A stretch of DNA of 64,000 bases from Rathayibacter rhapontici (GCF_001995175.1 NZ_MUKN01000004.1:1-64000), one strand, 5' to 3'; positions 7,696 to 17,486 are shown, numbered from the stretch's first letter. The notes: generated by a model from the sequence alone, not told the origin. Numbers and translations are program-made.

Positions 7696-10095
7696 ATGAC
7701 CTCCTCCCCCACGGCCACCGTCCTCGACCGCCTCGCGCAGGGAGAGCCGATCACCCGGGCGAGCGCCGAGCTCCTGCTCGCGGCGCGCGGCGACGACCTC
7801 GAGCTGCTGCTGTCGGCGGCGGGGGCGCTGCGCGACGAGGGGCTCGCCCGCCGAGGGCGTCCCGGAGTGATCACGTACTCGCGCAAGGTGTTCGTGCCGC
7901 TGACGAAGCTTTGCCGCGACCGCTGTCACTACTGCGTCTTCGTCGAGACGCCCGGCGGCCTCGCGGCCAAGCGCGAGTCGACCTTCATGGAGCCGGAGGA
8001 GATCCTCGAGGTCGCCCGGGCGGGGGCGGCGCTGGGCTGCAAGGAGGCGCTGTTCACCCTCGGCGACCGGCCCGAGGACCGCTGGCCGGTCGCCCGCGCC
8101 TGGCTCGCCGAGCACGGCTACGCGTCGACCCTCGAGTACGTCCGCGCGATGGCGGTGCTGGTGATGAGCGAGACCGGCATGGTCACGCACCTGAACCCCG
8201 GAGTGATGTCGTGGGCCGAGCTGCAGCGCCTGCGGCCGGTCGCGCCGTCGATGGGGATGATGCTCGAGACCACCGCGACGCGGCTCTGGTCCGAGAAGGG
8301 CGGCGTGCACTACGGCTCGCCCGACAAGGATCCGGCGCTGCGCCTCCGGGTGCTCGAGGACGCGGGCCGCAGCCGCGTGCCGTTCACCACCGGCGTGCTG
8401 CTGGGCATCGGCGAGGACGACGCGGAGCGGGCCGACGCGCTCTTCGCGATCCGCGAGTCGCACGAGCGGTGGGGCCACGTGCAGGAGTGCATCGTGCAGA
8501 ACTTCCGCGCGAAGCCGCGGACGGCGATGCAGAACGAGGTCGACCTCGAGCTGCAGGAGTACGTGGCGAACGTGGCCGTCGCGCGGCTCGTGATGGGCGC
8601 CGACACCACGATCCAGGCGCCGCCGAACCTCACCGACGAGCAGGAGCTCGGGCTGCTCGTGCGCGCGGGGATCGACGACTGGGGCGGCGTGAGCCCGCTG
8701 ACCGCGGACCACGTGAATCCGGAGCGGCCGTGGCCCAACATCGACGACCTCGCGCGGCTGACCGCGGCGGCGGGGTACCGGCTCCGGGAGCGTCTCACCG
8801 CGCATCCGCAGTACCTGCGGGAGGCGGCGACCTGGATCGACCCGCGGGTGGCGCCGTACGTGCGGGCCCTCGCCGATCCGGAGTCGTGGCTCGCCGACGA
8901 GGCGGCACCGGTGCTCTCCCGGCCGTACCGCGAGGAGTTGGAGGCGCCCGCCCGCGCCGTCCCCTCCTCCGCTCTCGCTCCGGTCCTGGCACGGGCTGCC
9001 GAGGACCCCGCCGGCCTCTCCGACGGCGACTACCTGGCGCTCCTCGCCGTCGACGGCGATGACCTGGAGGCGCTCGCCGCCCTCGCCGACGAGCTGCGCC
9101 GCTCCGTGGTCGGCGACACCGTCTCGGTCGTCGCGAACCTCAACATCGACACGTCGCTCTGGCGCTCCGGCCTCGACGAGGAGGCGCTGCGCGAGCTCGC
9201 CGACGAGGCCGTCTCGTTCGGTGCCACCGAGCTGTGCCTGCAGGGAGCGCTCGCCCCGGGACTGCCCGGTGACGACCTCCTCCTCATCGCGCGGACCCTG
9301 CACGAGCGGCAGCCGTCGGTGCACCTGCACGCCTTCCGCCCCGCCGAGATCCTCGACGCCGCGGAGCGGACCGGGCGCACCGTGCCCGAGATGCTCGACG
9401 CGCTGCGCGAGGCGGGCGTCGCGAGCGTTCCCGGCACCGCGGCGCGGATCCTCGACGACGGCGTGCGCGCGGTCCTCAGCGAGGGCACGGACCCGAGCGT
9501 CGCCGCGTGGCGCGAGTCGGTCACGACCGCGCACCGCCACGGCCTGCGCTCCACCGCGACGATGGTCTACGGCCACGTCGAGACTCCGCAGCAGCAGATC
9601 GCGCACCTGCGCACCCTCGCCGCGATCCAGGACGAGACCGGCGGCTTCACCGAGGTCATCGCGATGCCGTTCGTGCCGGCGGAGGCGCCCCCCGCGGTCG
9701 TCGCGCTCACCCGCGGCGGCCCGACCCTCCGCGAGACGCGGGCGGTGCACGCGGTCGCGCGGCTGCTCCTGCACGGTCGGATCGATCACGTGCAGACCGC
9801 GTGGACCAAGGTCGGGCTGCACACGGCTCAGGTGCTCCTGCGCGGCGGCGCGGACGACCTCGGCGGACTGCTCCTGGACAGCGTGCTCCGGCCGGAGTCG
9901 GGCGCCGAGGCGCACCGCTCGCTCGACATCGCCACGGTCGACCGGGTGACGCGCGAGATCGGGCGCGACTGGCGCCAGCGGACCACCGACTACGGCGTCG
10001 TCGACCCGGCTCGCGCGGTGCGCCTCCATGCCCCGGCGGTCGGCGTGCCGGTGCGGGTGCGGCTCCCCCTGCGCGAGGCGCGACGCGCCTCATGA
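7696..10095 (+). CDS. fbiC: FO synthase FbiC (CofG-CofH fusion) with an atypical CofH half
   Basis: Makes the deazaflavin precursor FO of coenzyme F420 from tyrosine and a flavin-pathway intermediate. Residues about 50-390 are a full CofG radical-SAM domain with the cluster motif CRDRCHYC. Residues about 440-790 clearly match CofH (GATELCLQGALAPGLPGDD, SVPGTAARILDDGVR, TATMVYGHVETPQQQIAHL, ETGGFTEVIAMPF), but where CofH normally has its own C-x3-C-x2-C after NFTN, this protein reads VVANLNIDTSLWRSGLDEEA with no cysteine, and about 20 residues are absent. At 799 residues it is shorter than usual FbiC. The frame is intact. The CofG half should be active; the CofH half as written could not bind an iron-sulfur cluster. 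Confidence 0.9.
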   Translation: MTSSPTATVLDRLAQGEPITRASAELLLAARGDDLELLLSAAGALRDEGLARRGRPGVITYSRKVFVPLTKLCRDRCHYCVFVETPGGLAAKRESTFMEPEEILEVARAGAALGCKEALFTLGDRPEDRWPVARAWLAEHGYASTLEYVRAMAVLVMSETGMVTHLNPGVMSWAELQRLRPVAPSMGMMLETTATRLWSEKGGVHYGSPDKDPALRLRVLEDAGRSRVPFTTGVLLGIGEDDAERADALFAIRESHERWGHVQECIVQNFRAKPRTAMQNEVDLELQEYVANVAVARLVMGADTTIQAPPNLTDEQELGLLVRAGIDDWGGVSPLTADHVNPERPWPNIDDLARLTAAAGYRLRERLTAHPQYLREAATWIDPRVAPYVRALADPESWLADEAAPVLSRPYREELEAPARAVPSSALAPVLARAAEDPAGLSDGDYLALLAVDGDDLEALAALADELRRSVVGDTVSVVANLNIDTSLWRSGLDEEALRELADEAVSFGATELCLQGALAPGLPGDDLLLIARTLHERQPSVHLHAFRPAEILDAAERTGRTVPEMLDALREAGVASVPGTAARILDDGVRAVLSEGTDPSVAAWRESVTTAHRHGLRSTATMVYGHVETPQQQIAHLRTLAAIQDETGGFTEVIAMPFVPAEAPPAVVALTRGGPTLRETRAVHAVARLLLHGRIDHVQTAWTKVGLHTAQVLLRGGADDLGGLLLDSVLRPESGAEAHRSLDIATVDRVTREIGRDWRQRTTDYGVVDPARAVRLHAPAVGVPVRVRLPLREARRAS

Positions 10096-10108
10096 CGTGC
10101 CGCACCTC

Positions 10109-10918
10109 ATGAGCCGCCGCGAGGCGTTCCTCGACCGGCAGGCGTCGCTCGTGGCGGAGTCGACGGTGCTCGTCGGCGGGCGCTCGGTGCGGGTGTGGAC
10201 CGCCGGGAGCGGGCCCGCCGTGCTGCTTCTCACGGGTCCCGGTCGCGGAGCGCGGGCGGATGCGGCGCTGCTGCTGCCGATGCTGGCGCGCCGGCGCCGC
10301 GTCGCCGCTCTGGAGCTCGCCGACCTGGCGGATCCGTGGGAGGACGGACCCGCGGCGGTCGCGGCCGTGCTCGACCTGCTGCAGGCCGCGGAGGCGGTCG
10401 TCGTCGGCCACTCGCTGGGGGCCGCGGTCGCCGTGCGGGCCGCAACGTCGGAGCCGCGGATCCGGGCCCTGGCCCTGGTCGCCGGGTGGGCCGCTCCGAC
10501 CGAGCGGCTGATCACGAGCGCTCGCCTCTGGGCGCGTGTCGACGCGGCGGCGCGAGCCGACCTCTCGCGAGTGCTCGCCGTGCGCTCGCTCGCGGAGCTG
10601 GGCCCGGAGCGGACCCCGCCGTTCGGGTCGGGGGCGGAGGTCCTCCTGGCCGCGGCCGTCCGCGCCGACGTCTCCGCGGCCGCCGCGGGCCTCCGGGTGC
10701 CGGTGCTCGTCGTCGGCTGCACGGCCGATTCCGTCGTCGGGATCGAGGGAGCGCATGCCCTGCTCGGCACGATCGACGACGCCCGCTTCGCCGAGGTCGA
10801 CTCGGGGCACGCGGTGCTCGCCGAGCGTCCGGCCGAGCTGCTCGCCGTGCTCGAGCACTTCCTCGCCGATCCCTCGCGCGACGCCCCCGGCTCGGTCCTC
10901 CCCCGGATGAGCGTCTGA
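10109..10918 (+). CDS. alpha/beta hydrolase
   Basis: Soluble alpha/beta-hydrolase of 269 residues. The nucleophile elbow GHSLGA places Ser at residue 102; the late acid is probably Asp in VVGCTADSVVGIEG and the His in VDSGHAVLAERP (about 235). The oxyanion strand AVLLLTGPGRGA is slightly unusual because the normal HG is replaced by TGPG. It starts 14 bases after fbiC and its stop overlaps the start of the monooxygenase (TGATG), so the three genes form one transcript. An esterase, lactonase or epoxide-type activity next to a Baeyer-Villiger enzyme would be sensible, but that is inference. Confidence 0.82.
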   Translation: MSRREAFLDRQASLVAESTVLVGGRSVRVWTAGSGPAVLLLTGPGRGARADAALLLPMLARRRRVAALELADLADPWEDGPAAVAAVLDLLQAAEAVVVGHSLGAAVAVRAATSEPRIRALALVAGWAAPTERLITSARLWARVDAAARADLSRVLAVRSLAELGPERTPPFGSGAEVLLAAAVRADVSAAAAGLRVPVLVVGCTADSVVGIEGAHALLGTIDDARFAEVDSGHAVLAERPAELLAVLEHFLADPSRDAPGSVLPRMSV

Positions 10919-12372
10919 TGGCCGAGGAGGTCGACGTCCTCGTCGTCGGAGCGGGCTTCGCCGGCATCGGAGCCGCGGCGCTGCTCGCCCGCCGCGGCGG
11001 CACGTCCTTCGCGGTCCTCGAGCGGGCCGACCGGGTCGGCGGGACCTGGCGCGACAACCACTACCCGAACGTGTCGTGCGACATCCCCTCGCACCTCTAC
11101 TCCTACTCGTTCGCCCCGGAGCCCGACTGGTCGGCGTTCTACGCGCCCGGCGCCGAGATCCAGGCGTACCTGGAGGCGGTCGTGGCGCGCGAGCACCTCG
11201 ACGCGCACCTGCGGCTGAGCACGGAGGTGCGCGCGATGGACTTCGACGAGGAGTCGGAGCGGTGGCGGGTGCGCACCACCCGCGGCGACTGGTCGGCGGC
11301 CGTGCTCGTGGTGTGCGCGGGGCGGCTGTCCGAGCCGCGCCTGCCCGCGATCCCGGGGCTGGACGCGTTCCGCGGCACGGCGTTCCACTCCGCCCGCTGG
11401 CGCGACGACGTCGAGCTCGACGGCGCGCGGGTCGGACTCGTCGGATCGGGCGCCTCCGCGGTGCAGATCCTGCCGCACCTCGCGGAGCGCGCCTCCGACG
11501 TCGTGCTGTTCCAGCGCTCCGCGCCCTACGTCGTGCCGCGGCGGAACCGCGAGTACCCGCTCGCCGAGCGGCGCGCGCTGGCCCGCGTGCCCGGCGCGCT
11601 GCGGCGGCTGCGGGAGGAGCTGTTCTGGCGCGCGGAGCTCGGCTTCGCCGGGCGCGTGGGAGTGCCGGCGGCGATCGACCGCCTGCGCGCCGACGCGCTC
11701 GACCACCTCGCGGCGCACGTCCCGGATCCCGCCCTGCGCGCGGTGCTCACTCCGGACTACGAGATCGGCTGCAAGCGCGTGCTGCTCTCGGACGACTACT
11801 ACCCCGCCCTCGTCCAGGACCACGTGCGCGTCGTGCCCGGCCCGCTGCGCCGCGTCGAGGGGTCCTCCGCGATCGGCGACGACGGCCGGGCGCACGAGGT
11901 CGACGTGCTGGTCTTCGCCACGGGCTTCCACTCGACGCGGCCCCCGTTCGCGCGGCGGATCCGCGGCCGCGGCGGCCGGCTGCTCGCCGAGCACTGGTCG
12001 GACGGGATGCGCGCCTACGACTCGACGGCCGTCCACGGATTCCCGAACCTGTTCGTCGTCAACGGCCCGAACGCGAGCCTGGGCCACAACTCCGCCGTGC
12101 ACATGATCGAATCGCAGATCGCCTACGTGCTCGCCGCTCTGGACCACCGCGACCGCACGGGCGGGGCGCTGCTGGAGGTCCGCGCGGAGGCCGAGGCCGC
12201 CTCCGTCGCCCGGATCGACGAGCGCAGCTCCGACACGGTGTGGACGAACGGCGGCTGCGAGAGCTGGTACGTCGACGCCGAGTCGCGGCGGCTGACGCTG
12301 CTCTGGCCGGACTTCGCGTTCGCGTTCCGCGAGGAGCTCGGGCGCTTCGACCCGGCGGCGTACGCGGGCTGA
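10918..12372 (+). CDS. flavin-dependent Baeyer-Villiger-type monooxygenase
   Basis: FAD- and NADPH-dependent class B monooxygenase of 484 residues. The FAD-binding GAGFAGIGAA lies at residues 10-20, the second Rossmann motif GLVGSGASAVQ near 177, and the Baeyer-Villiger fingerprint F-x-G-x3-H-x3-W appears as FRGTAFHSARW near 151. The ATG-type motif VFATGFHST is near 335. It would insert oxygen into a ketone or oxidise a heteroatom. It is coupled to the upstream hydrolase by a TGATG overlap, which fits a ketone to ester to hydrolysis sequence. Membership in the same operon as F420 genes may be incidental, since this enzyme uses a normal flavin. Confidence 0.86.
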   Translation: MAEEVDVLVVGAGFAGIGAAALLARRGGTSFAVLERADRVGGTWRDNHYPNVSCDIPSHLYSYSFAPEPDWSAFYAPGAEIQAYLEAVVAREHLDAHLRLSTEVRAMDFDEESERWRVRTTRGDWSAAVLVVCAGRLSEPRLPAIPGLDAFRGTAFHSARWRDDVELDGARVGLVGSGASAVQILPHLAERASDVVLFQRSAPYVVPRRNREYPLAERRALARVPGALRRLREELFWRAELGFAGRVGVPAAIDRLRADALDHLAAHVPDPALRAVLTPDYEIGCKRVLLSDDYYPALVQDHVRVVPGPLRRVEGSSAIGDDGRAHEVDVLVFATGFHSTRPPFARRIRGRGGRLLAEHWSDGMRAYDSTAVHGFPNLFVVNGPNASLGHNSAVHMIESQIAYVLAALDHRDRTGGALLEVRAEAEAASVARIDERSSDTVWTNGGCESWYVDAESRRLTLLWPDFAFAFREELGRFDPAAYAG

Positions 12373-12537
12373 CGGGGCCGGCGCGCGGGACGTCGGCGGG
12401 GAACGGTCGTCGCGCGCGAGGGCGGCTGCGGGCCGTCCTCAGCGGAGGATCTGCACGTCCTCCACACACCCGACCGGGGCCTCGTTCGAAGCCGGCCGCG
12501 GGGTCGATGCGGCGGGTGCCGTGGCGGAGGGAGGATC

Positions 12538-15464
12538 ATGGACGCACCCGATCCCTCCGCACGACAGGACCCCGCCATGCCGGTCGATCCCGCCTCCTCC
12601 GTCGCCCCGCCGCCTCCTCCCGCGCTCGATCACCACCGCGCCCGCGCGCTGCTGCGCGAGAGGTACGGCGTCGAGGGCTCGCTCCGCGATCTGGGCAGCA
12701 ACCAGGACCGCAACGTGCTCGTCGAGAGCGACGGGAGCCTGCTGCTCCTCAAGGTCGCGAACCCCGCGACCCCGCGCGGCACGGTCACGGCGCAGACGGA
12801 GGCGGTCGCCCGGCTCACCGAGGAGCTGCCCGACCTGCGCCTGCCCCGCGCGGTGCCCGACCGCGACGGCCTGACGTTGCAGGAGCTGCGGCTCGGCGAG
12901 GAGATGTGCACCGCGCGGGTGCTGGAGTTCGTGCCCGGGCGGACCCTGTCGGGATCCGGATACCTCTCCCCCTCGGTCGTGCGGGCGATGGGCGCCCTCG
13001 CGGCGCGCGTCGACGTCGCGCTGGCGGAGCATCCGCTCGAGGGCCTGGAGGATCCCGGGCAGTGGGACCTCCGACGCGCCGGCGCGGTGGTCGCGGCCCT
13101 GATCGGGCGGGTCCCCCGGCGCGCCGCCCGGGTGATCCGGGGCGCGGTCGAGCAGGCGCTCGCCATCGTCGAGCCGCTCGCCGCGGAGCTGCCGGTGCAG
13201 CTCGTGCACGGCGACCTCACCGACGACAACACCGTGGCGGGCGAGGGCGGGACGCCCGACGGCGTGATCGACTTCGGCGATCTGGGCGCCGGATGGGCGG
13301 TGGGCGAGCTGGCGATCACGCTCTCCTCGCTCCTGCACCACGCCGACGCCGATGCGACGACGGTGCTGCGGGCCGCCGCCTCCTACGACGCCCTGCGCCC
13401 CCTGTCCGACGCCGAGGTCGAGGTGCTCTGGCCACTCGTCGTGCTGCGGGCGGCCGTGCTGGTCGTCAGCGCGCACGAGGTCCTCGCGGGCGACCCGGGC
13501 AACTCCTACGCCGCCGAGAACCTCGAGCACGAGCAGCTGATCCTCGAGCGGGCGCTCGCCGCTCCCCTGCCCGTCCTGCAGGCGCTGGTGAGGCGCTCGC
13601 TCGGGCGCGGCCGCCACCGTGGGGAGGCACCGCCGAGCACCTCGGCGCTCCCGGTCGACGCCGCCGTCCTCGACCTCTCGCCCGAGAGCCCGCTGCTCGA
13701 CACGGGGCGGTGGCTCGAGCCGGACGCGAGGAGTCGCTGACCACCGAGGCCCTGCGGAGCGCTCCGGCCGTGGTCCTGCGCCACGGCGAGCGCCGCCTGA
13801 CCCGGGCCCGTCCCCACTCGGCGCACGAGCCCGAGACGGTCGCCCTGCACGTGGCGGTGCACGTCGCCGAGCCCGCTGTCCCGGTCGCGCCGTTCGACGC
13901 GGAGGTCGTGGAGGGTCCTCCGGGTGCCCTCGTGCTGCGCGGCGCCGACGTGCGGCTGCTGCTCCGCGGCGTCGAGAACGCTCCGCCGCCCGGGACCCTC
14001 CTCGCGACCGGCGACCCTCTCGGTCGGATCCCCTCGGCCGTGCAGGCGCAGGCGCTGCCGCGCACGCTCGACGGGGTCGAGCCTCCGCTCTTCGCGCGTC
14101 CCGCCTGGGCCGACGCCTGGCTCGACGCGCTGCTCGATGCGACGCCCCTGCTCCTGGGGCGCGCCTTCCCCGCGCCGGAGCCCGACCCCGAGGTCCTCCC
14201 TCGCCGGCTCGCGCACCTCGCCGACGTGCAGGAGCACTACTTCGAGGAGCCGCCGACGATCCTCCGCGGCTGGCGCGAGCACCTCGTCGACGACTCCGCG
14301 CGCGTGCACCTCGACGTGCTCAACAACGTCACCTCGATCGGGCACGGGCACCCCCTGCTGGCCGAGCGCGTCGAGCGGCAGTGGCGCCTCCTGAACACCA
14401 ACTCGCGCTTCTCCTACCCCTCGATCGGCGGCTTCGCCGAGCGGCTGGCGGCTCTCCTCCCCGAGGGGCTCGACACCGTCCTGCTCGTGAACAGCGGATC
14501 GGAGGCGGCCGACCTCGCCCTGCGCCTGGGCCGCGCGTGGTCGGGCCGCGACGACGTGCTCGCGGTGCGCGAGGCGTACCACGGCTGGACCGCGCTCTCG
14601 GACGCGGTCTCCACCTCCGTCGCCGACAACCCGGACGCTCTCGCGACCCGGCCCGCGTGGGTGCACACCCTCGATGCGCCCAACAGCTACCGCGGAGCCC
14701 ACCGCGGCGCCGACGCCGTCCGCTACGCCGAGGAGGCCGTCGAGCGGATCCACGCCCTCGCGGCCGAGGGAGCGCCGCCCGGTGCCTTCATCGCCGAGAC
14801 CTACTACGGCAACGCGGGCGGCATCCCGCTGCCCGACGGCTACCTCGGCGCCGTCTACACCGCCGTCCGCGAGCACGGCGGGCTCTGCATCGCCGACGAG
14901 GTGCAGGTCGGCTACGGCCGTCTCGGCGAGTGGTTCTGGGGCTTCGAGCAGCAGGGTGTGGTGCCCGACGTGGTGGCCGTCGCGAAGGCGATGGGCAACG
15001 GGCATCCGCTCGGCGCCGTGATCACGACGCGCGAGATCGCCGAGCGCTACCGCTCGCAGGGCTACTTCTTCTCGTCGGCGGGAGGCAGTCCCGTCAGCGC
15101 GGTCGTCGGGACGACCGTCCTCGACGTGCTCGAGGGCGAAGGACTGCAGCAGAACGCCCGCGCGGTCGGCGCGCACCTCCGCCGCCGTCTCGAGGAGCTC
15201 GCCGAGCGCCACCTGCTGATCGGCGCCGTGCACGGGCACGGCCTCTACCTCGGGCTCGAGCTGGTCCGCGACCGCGAGACGCTCGAACCGGCGACGGAGG
15301 AGACCCGCGCGATCTGCGAGCGCCTGCGCGAGCGGGGCGTGATCGTGCAGCCGACCTCCGATCGCCAGTGCGTGCTGAAGATCAAGCCGCCGCTGTGCTT
15401 CACCCGCGAGAGCGCCGACTTCTTCGCCGACCAGCTCGACGAGGTGCTGACGACCGGCTGGTGA
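12538..15464 (+). CDS. aminoglycoside-phosphotransferase-like kinase fused to class III aminotransferase (frame broken as read)
   Basis: Large fusion protein of about 975 residues when repaired. Residues 1-380: APH/choline-kinase fold with the catalytic loop HGDLTDDN and metal site VIDFGDLG. Residues about 400-520: a linker that resembles a degenerate lipoyl/M23-like beta domain. Residues about 540-970: class III PLP aminotransferase with NSGSEAADLALRL, ADEVQVGYGRLGEW and the PLP lysine in VAVAKAMGNGHPLGAV. At 13727 one base is missing after GGACGC; the kinase frame stops at 13740 while the aminotransferase frame continues with EESLTTEALRSAPAVV. The domain order matches known kinase-aminotransferase proteins thought to use phosphorylated amino alcohols. 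Start ATG follows GGAGGGAGG. Confidence 0.85.
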
Positions 15465-15548
15465 GCACACCCGCACGCCGCGTCCCACACGAGCAGGCCG
15501 GGGTCAATCCCATCGTCACCGGCGCGCGCGGTTCCTAGCGTCGGAGGC

Positions 15549-15920
15549 ATGAAGCACATCAGCTACGCCGACAAATCACTCCTCGCGGGCGACGACGTCG
15601 TCGATCTGCTGCTGCACTACGCGGCTCGGCTCGCCGACCAGGGAGCCGCCGACGACGTGGACGTGCACGTCTTCAGCGCGGACGGCGACGAGACGATCGC
15701 CACCTTCGTGCTCGGCCCGGGCATGGGGATCATGGCCGAGGTCGCGCACACGAGCATGCCCGCGCCCGACAACAGCGAGGCGATGGCCTATCTGCGCGAG
15801 AAGCTCGAGCTGCTGGACTCGCCGCCGCACGGCGGGCCGATGGATCCCGAGGACACCGAGCTCGACGCGTTCTACACCGAGCAGTTCGCTGCCGATCCGC
15901 GGGACGCGCGCGCCGACTGA
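15549..15920 (+). CDS. uncharacterised 123-residue acidic protein
   Basis: I do not recognise a named domain. The protein is small, soluble and acidic, with an N-terminal helix (DDVVDLLLHYAARLADQG), a strand-rich middle (DVDVHVFSADGDETIATFVLGPG) and a Pro/Glu-rich C-terminus (PMDPEDTELDAFYTEQF). The pattern is that of a compact alpha/beta protein. It stands alone, 84 bp after the aminotransferase and convergent with the TetR gene, whose end lies 8 bp away. No ribosome site is strong, but GGAGGC just upstream of ATG 15549 is acceptable. Probably a lineage-specific conserved protein. Confidence 0.65.
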   Translation: MKHISYADKSLLAGDDVVDLLLHYAARLADQGAADDVDVHVFSADGDETIATFVLGPGMGIMAEVAHTSMPAPDNSEAMAYLREKLELLDSPPHGGPMDPEDTELDAFYTEQFAADPRDARAD

Positions 15921-15928
15921 TCCGCGCG

Positions 15929-16564
15929 TCAGCCCGCGGGGAGGACCGCCTCGAGCTGCGTCCGCACGTCGAGCAGGATCCCGTCGACGCCGGCCGTCGC
16001 GTTCGCAGTGAGCGACAGCGAGAGCAGGAGGACGGCGCTCAGCACGTGGGCGAGGGTCGCTGCGCGGGCGGAGTCGATCCGGCCGTCGCGCTGCAGGATC
16101 GCCGCCACGGCCTCCTCCGTCCCCGCGACGATCGCGAGGGCCTCGGCGTGCCGGGGCTCGAGGGGGTCGCCGAACACCATCTCGCGGAGGTAGGTCCGGC
16201 CGTTCTCGACCTGAGCGCGGTTGCACTCGACGACCGGTGCGACGAGTGCCAGCACCGCGTCGACCGGGTCCTCGATCCGCTCGGCCGCGGCCCGGCCCCG
16301 CTCGAGCGCTTCGGCGTAGTTCGCGTTCTGCACCAGGAGGAGCAGCTCGCCCTTGGTCTTCGCGTACAGGAACAGGGTGCCGCTGCCGATGTCGGCGCGG
16401 TCGGCGATCTGCTGCGTCGTGACCTCGTCCACTCCGTGCTCGGCGAAGAGCTCGCTCGCGGCGCGGGTGATGCGCTCGAGCTTGTCGAGCTTGCTGCGCT
16501 CGCGGCGTCCGACGGGGGCGGGGTGCACGGCGGGTCCTCCGGGAGGGGTCAGGGGGACGCTCAT
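15929..16564 (-). CDS. TetR family transcriptional regulator
   Basis: Repressor of 211 residues. The TetR helix-turn-helix is at residues about 28-75 (ITRAASELFAEHGVDEVTTQ then IADRADIGSGTLFLYAKTKG). The C-terminal ligand domain is all-helical and unassigned. The start ATG at 16564 is 82 bp from the divergent MarR gene, so the shared intergenic region probably holds operators for one or both regulators, although I see no clear palindrome. The target may be the neighbouring MarR gene or a distant efflux system; nothing else in the vicinity is an obvious target. Confidence 0.88.
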   Translation of the reverse strand: MSVPLTPPGGPAVHPAPVGRRERSKLDKLERITRAASELFAEHGVDEVTTQQIADRADIGSGTLFLYAKTKGELLLLVQNANYAEALERGRAAAERIEDPVDAVLALVAPVVECNRAQVENGRTYLREMVFGDPLEPRHAEALAIVAGTEEAVAAILQRDGRIDSARAATLAHVLSAVLLLSLSLTANATAGVDGILLDVRTQLEAVLPAG

Positions 16565-16645
16565 CCTCCCACGCCGCGACCGGAAGGAGGCCGTGGCGGC
16601 CGAGGGGTCGCTCCGCACCCGCCGAGCCGGGGATAATCGTCTGCG

Positions 16646-17143
16646 ATGCGTGAAGACGACGATGTCGACCTGGTGATCGACGCCTGGGCCGACGCCCTGC
16701 CCGATCTCGACTTCGCGCCCCTCGACGTCGTCTCGCGGCTCCGCCGGCTCAGCCCGCGGGTGCAGGAGTTCCGGCGCCAGGCCTTCGCGGTGAGCGACCT
16801 CGCGCCGTGGGAGTTCGAGCTGCTCTCGATGCTGCGTCAGAACGGCGCGTCCGGGCTCACCCCCTCGGCGCTCGCCGCCCGCCTGGGCATCTCGAGCGGC
16901 AACCTGGCGAACCGTCTCGACCGGCTCGCGGCCCGCGGCCTCCTCGTCCGCGAGCAGAACGCCGCCGACTCGCGGAGCAAGATCGTCTCGCTCACGCCTC
17001 GCGGCACGAAGCGCGTCGACGAGGCCATGCGGCACCTGGTGCACGCCGAGGGCGAGGTGCTCGCCGACCTCGACGCGAAGCAGATGGCCGTCCTCATCCA
17101 GTGCCTCCGCACGATCAGCGAGACTCTCGACCGCCTGGAGTGA
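16646..17143 (+). CDS. MarR family transcriptional regulator
   Basis: Winged-helix dimeric regulator of 165 residues. The DNA-binding part is at about 55-125 with TPSALAARLGISSGNLANRL as recognition segment and the wing AADSRSKIVSLTPRGTKRVD. N-terminal helices (DLVIDAWADALPDLDF) provide the dimer interface. It is divergent from the TetR gene and monocistronic. Its ligand and target are unknown; MarR proteins often control an adjacent divergent gene, which here is the TetR regulator. Confidence 0.88.
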   Translation: MREDDDVDLVIDAWADALPDLDFAPLDVVSRLRRLSPRVQEFRRQAFAVSDLAPWEFELLSMLRQNGASGLTPSALAARLGISSGNLANRLDRLAARGLLVREQNAADSRSKIVSLTPRGTKRVDEAMRHLVHAEGEVLADLDAKQMAVLIQCLRTISETLDRLE

Positions 17144-17267
17144 GCCGCTACTCCGGGCGTCCCGAGAGGTCAAGCCCATGGGAGCTCGCAGGCGTCGGAC
17201 GTAGCGTGAGGCATGCGCGATGAGGCGAGAGCCGGACGCGCTACGACACGCGAAAGCGGAGAGCACC

Positions 17268-17486
17268 ATGACACAGACACCCATCATCCAACCCGCGCGA
17301 TGGAGCCGGAACGGAGTCCGGATCGTCGTCGTCCCCGGGGCGGACCTGCCCCGGTTCCGACTCGAGATCGACCGCCGACTCATCACCGACCCCTTCGTCG
17401 CCACGGGCCCCTTCGCCTCCGTCGAGGAGGCCGAGCGCGCCGCCGAGATCGCGGCCTCCGCACTCGGCCGCAGGATCCCGGCCTGA
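17268..17486 (+). CDS. small uncharacterised protein, 72 residues
   Basis: A short basic/acidic mixed protein with strands RNGVRIVVVPGADLP and a helix EEAERAAEIAASALGRRIPA at the end. I do not recognise a domain. The ATG at 17268 follows GCGGAGAG at a workable distance; the frame is open further upstream to 17220, but that part looks non-coding. The ThuA-like gene begins 11 bp after the stop, so the two may be co-transcribed. Confidence 0.6.
   Translation: MTQTPIIQPARWSRNGVRIVVVPGADLPRFRLEIDRRLITDPFVATGPFASVEEAERAAEIAASALGRRIPA

Noticed and set aside
8990..9200. Frameshift as explanation for the missing CofH cysteines
   Set aside because: The frame is continuous, both flanks align with CofH in the same frame, and the alternative frames of this stretch contain no C-x3-C-x2-C motif in the right context.
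7525..10029. A long open frame antisense to fbiC (over 800 codons)
   Set aside because: Frame openness results from the extreme third-position GC of fbiC; the antisense translation is Arg/His/Val-rich and has no domain.
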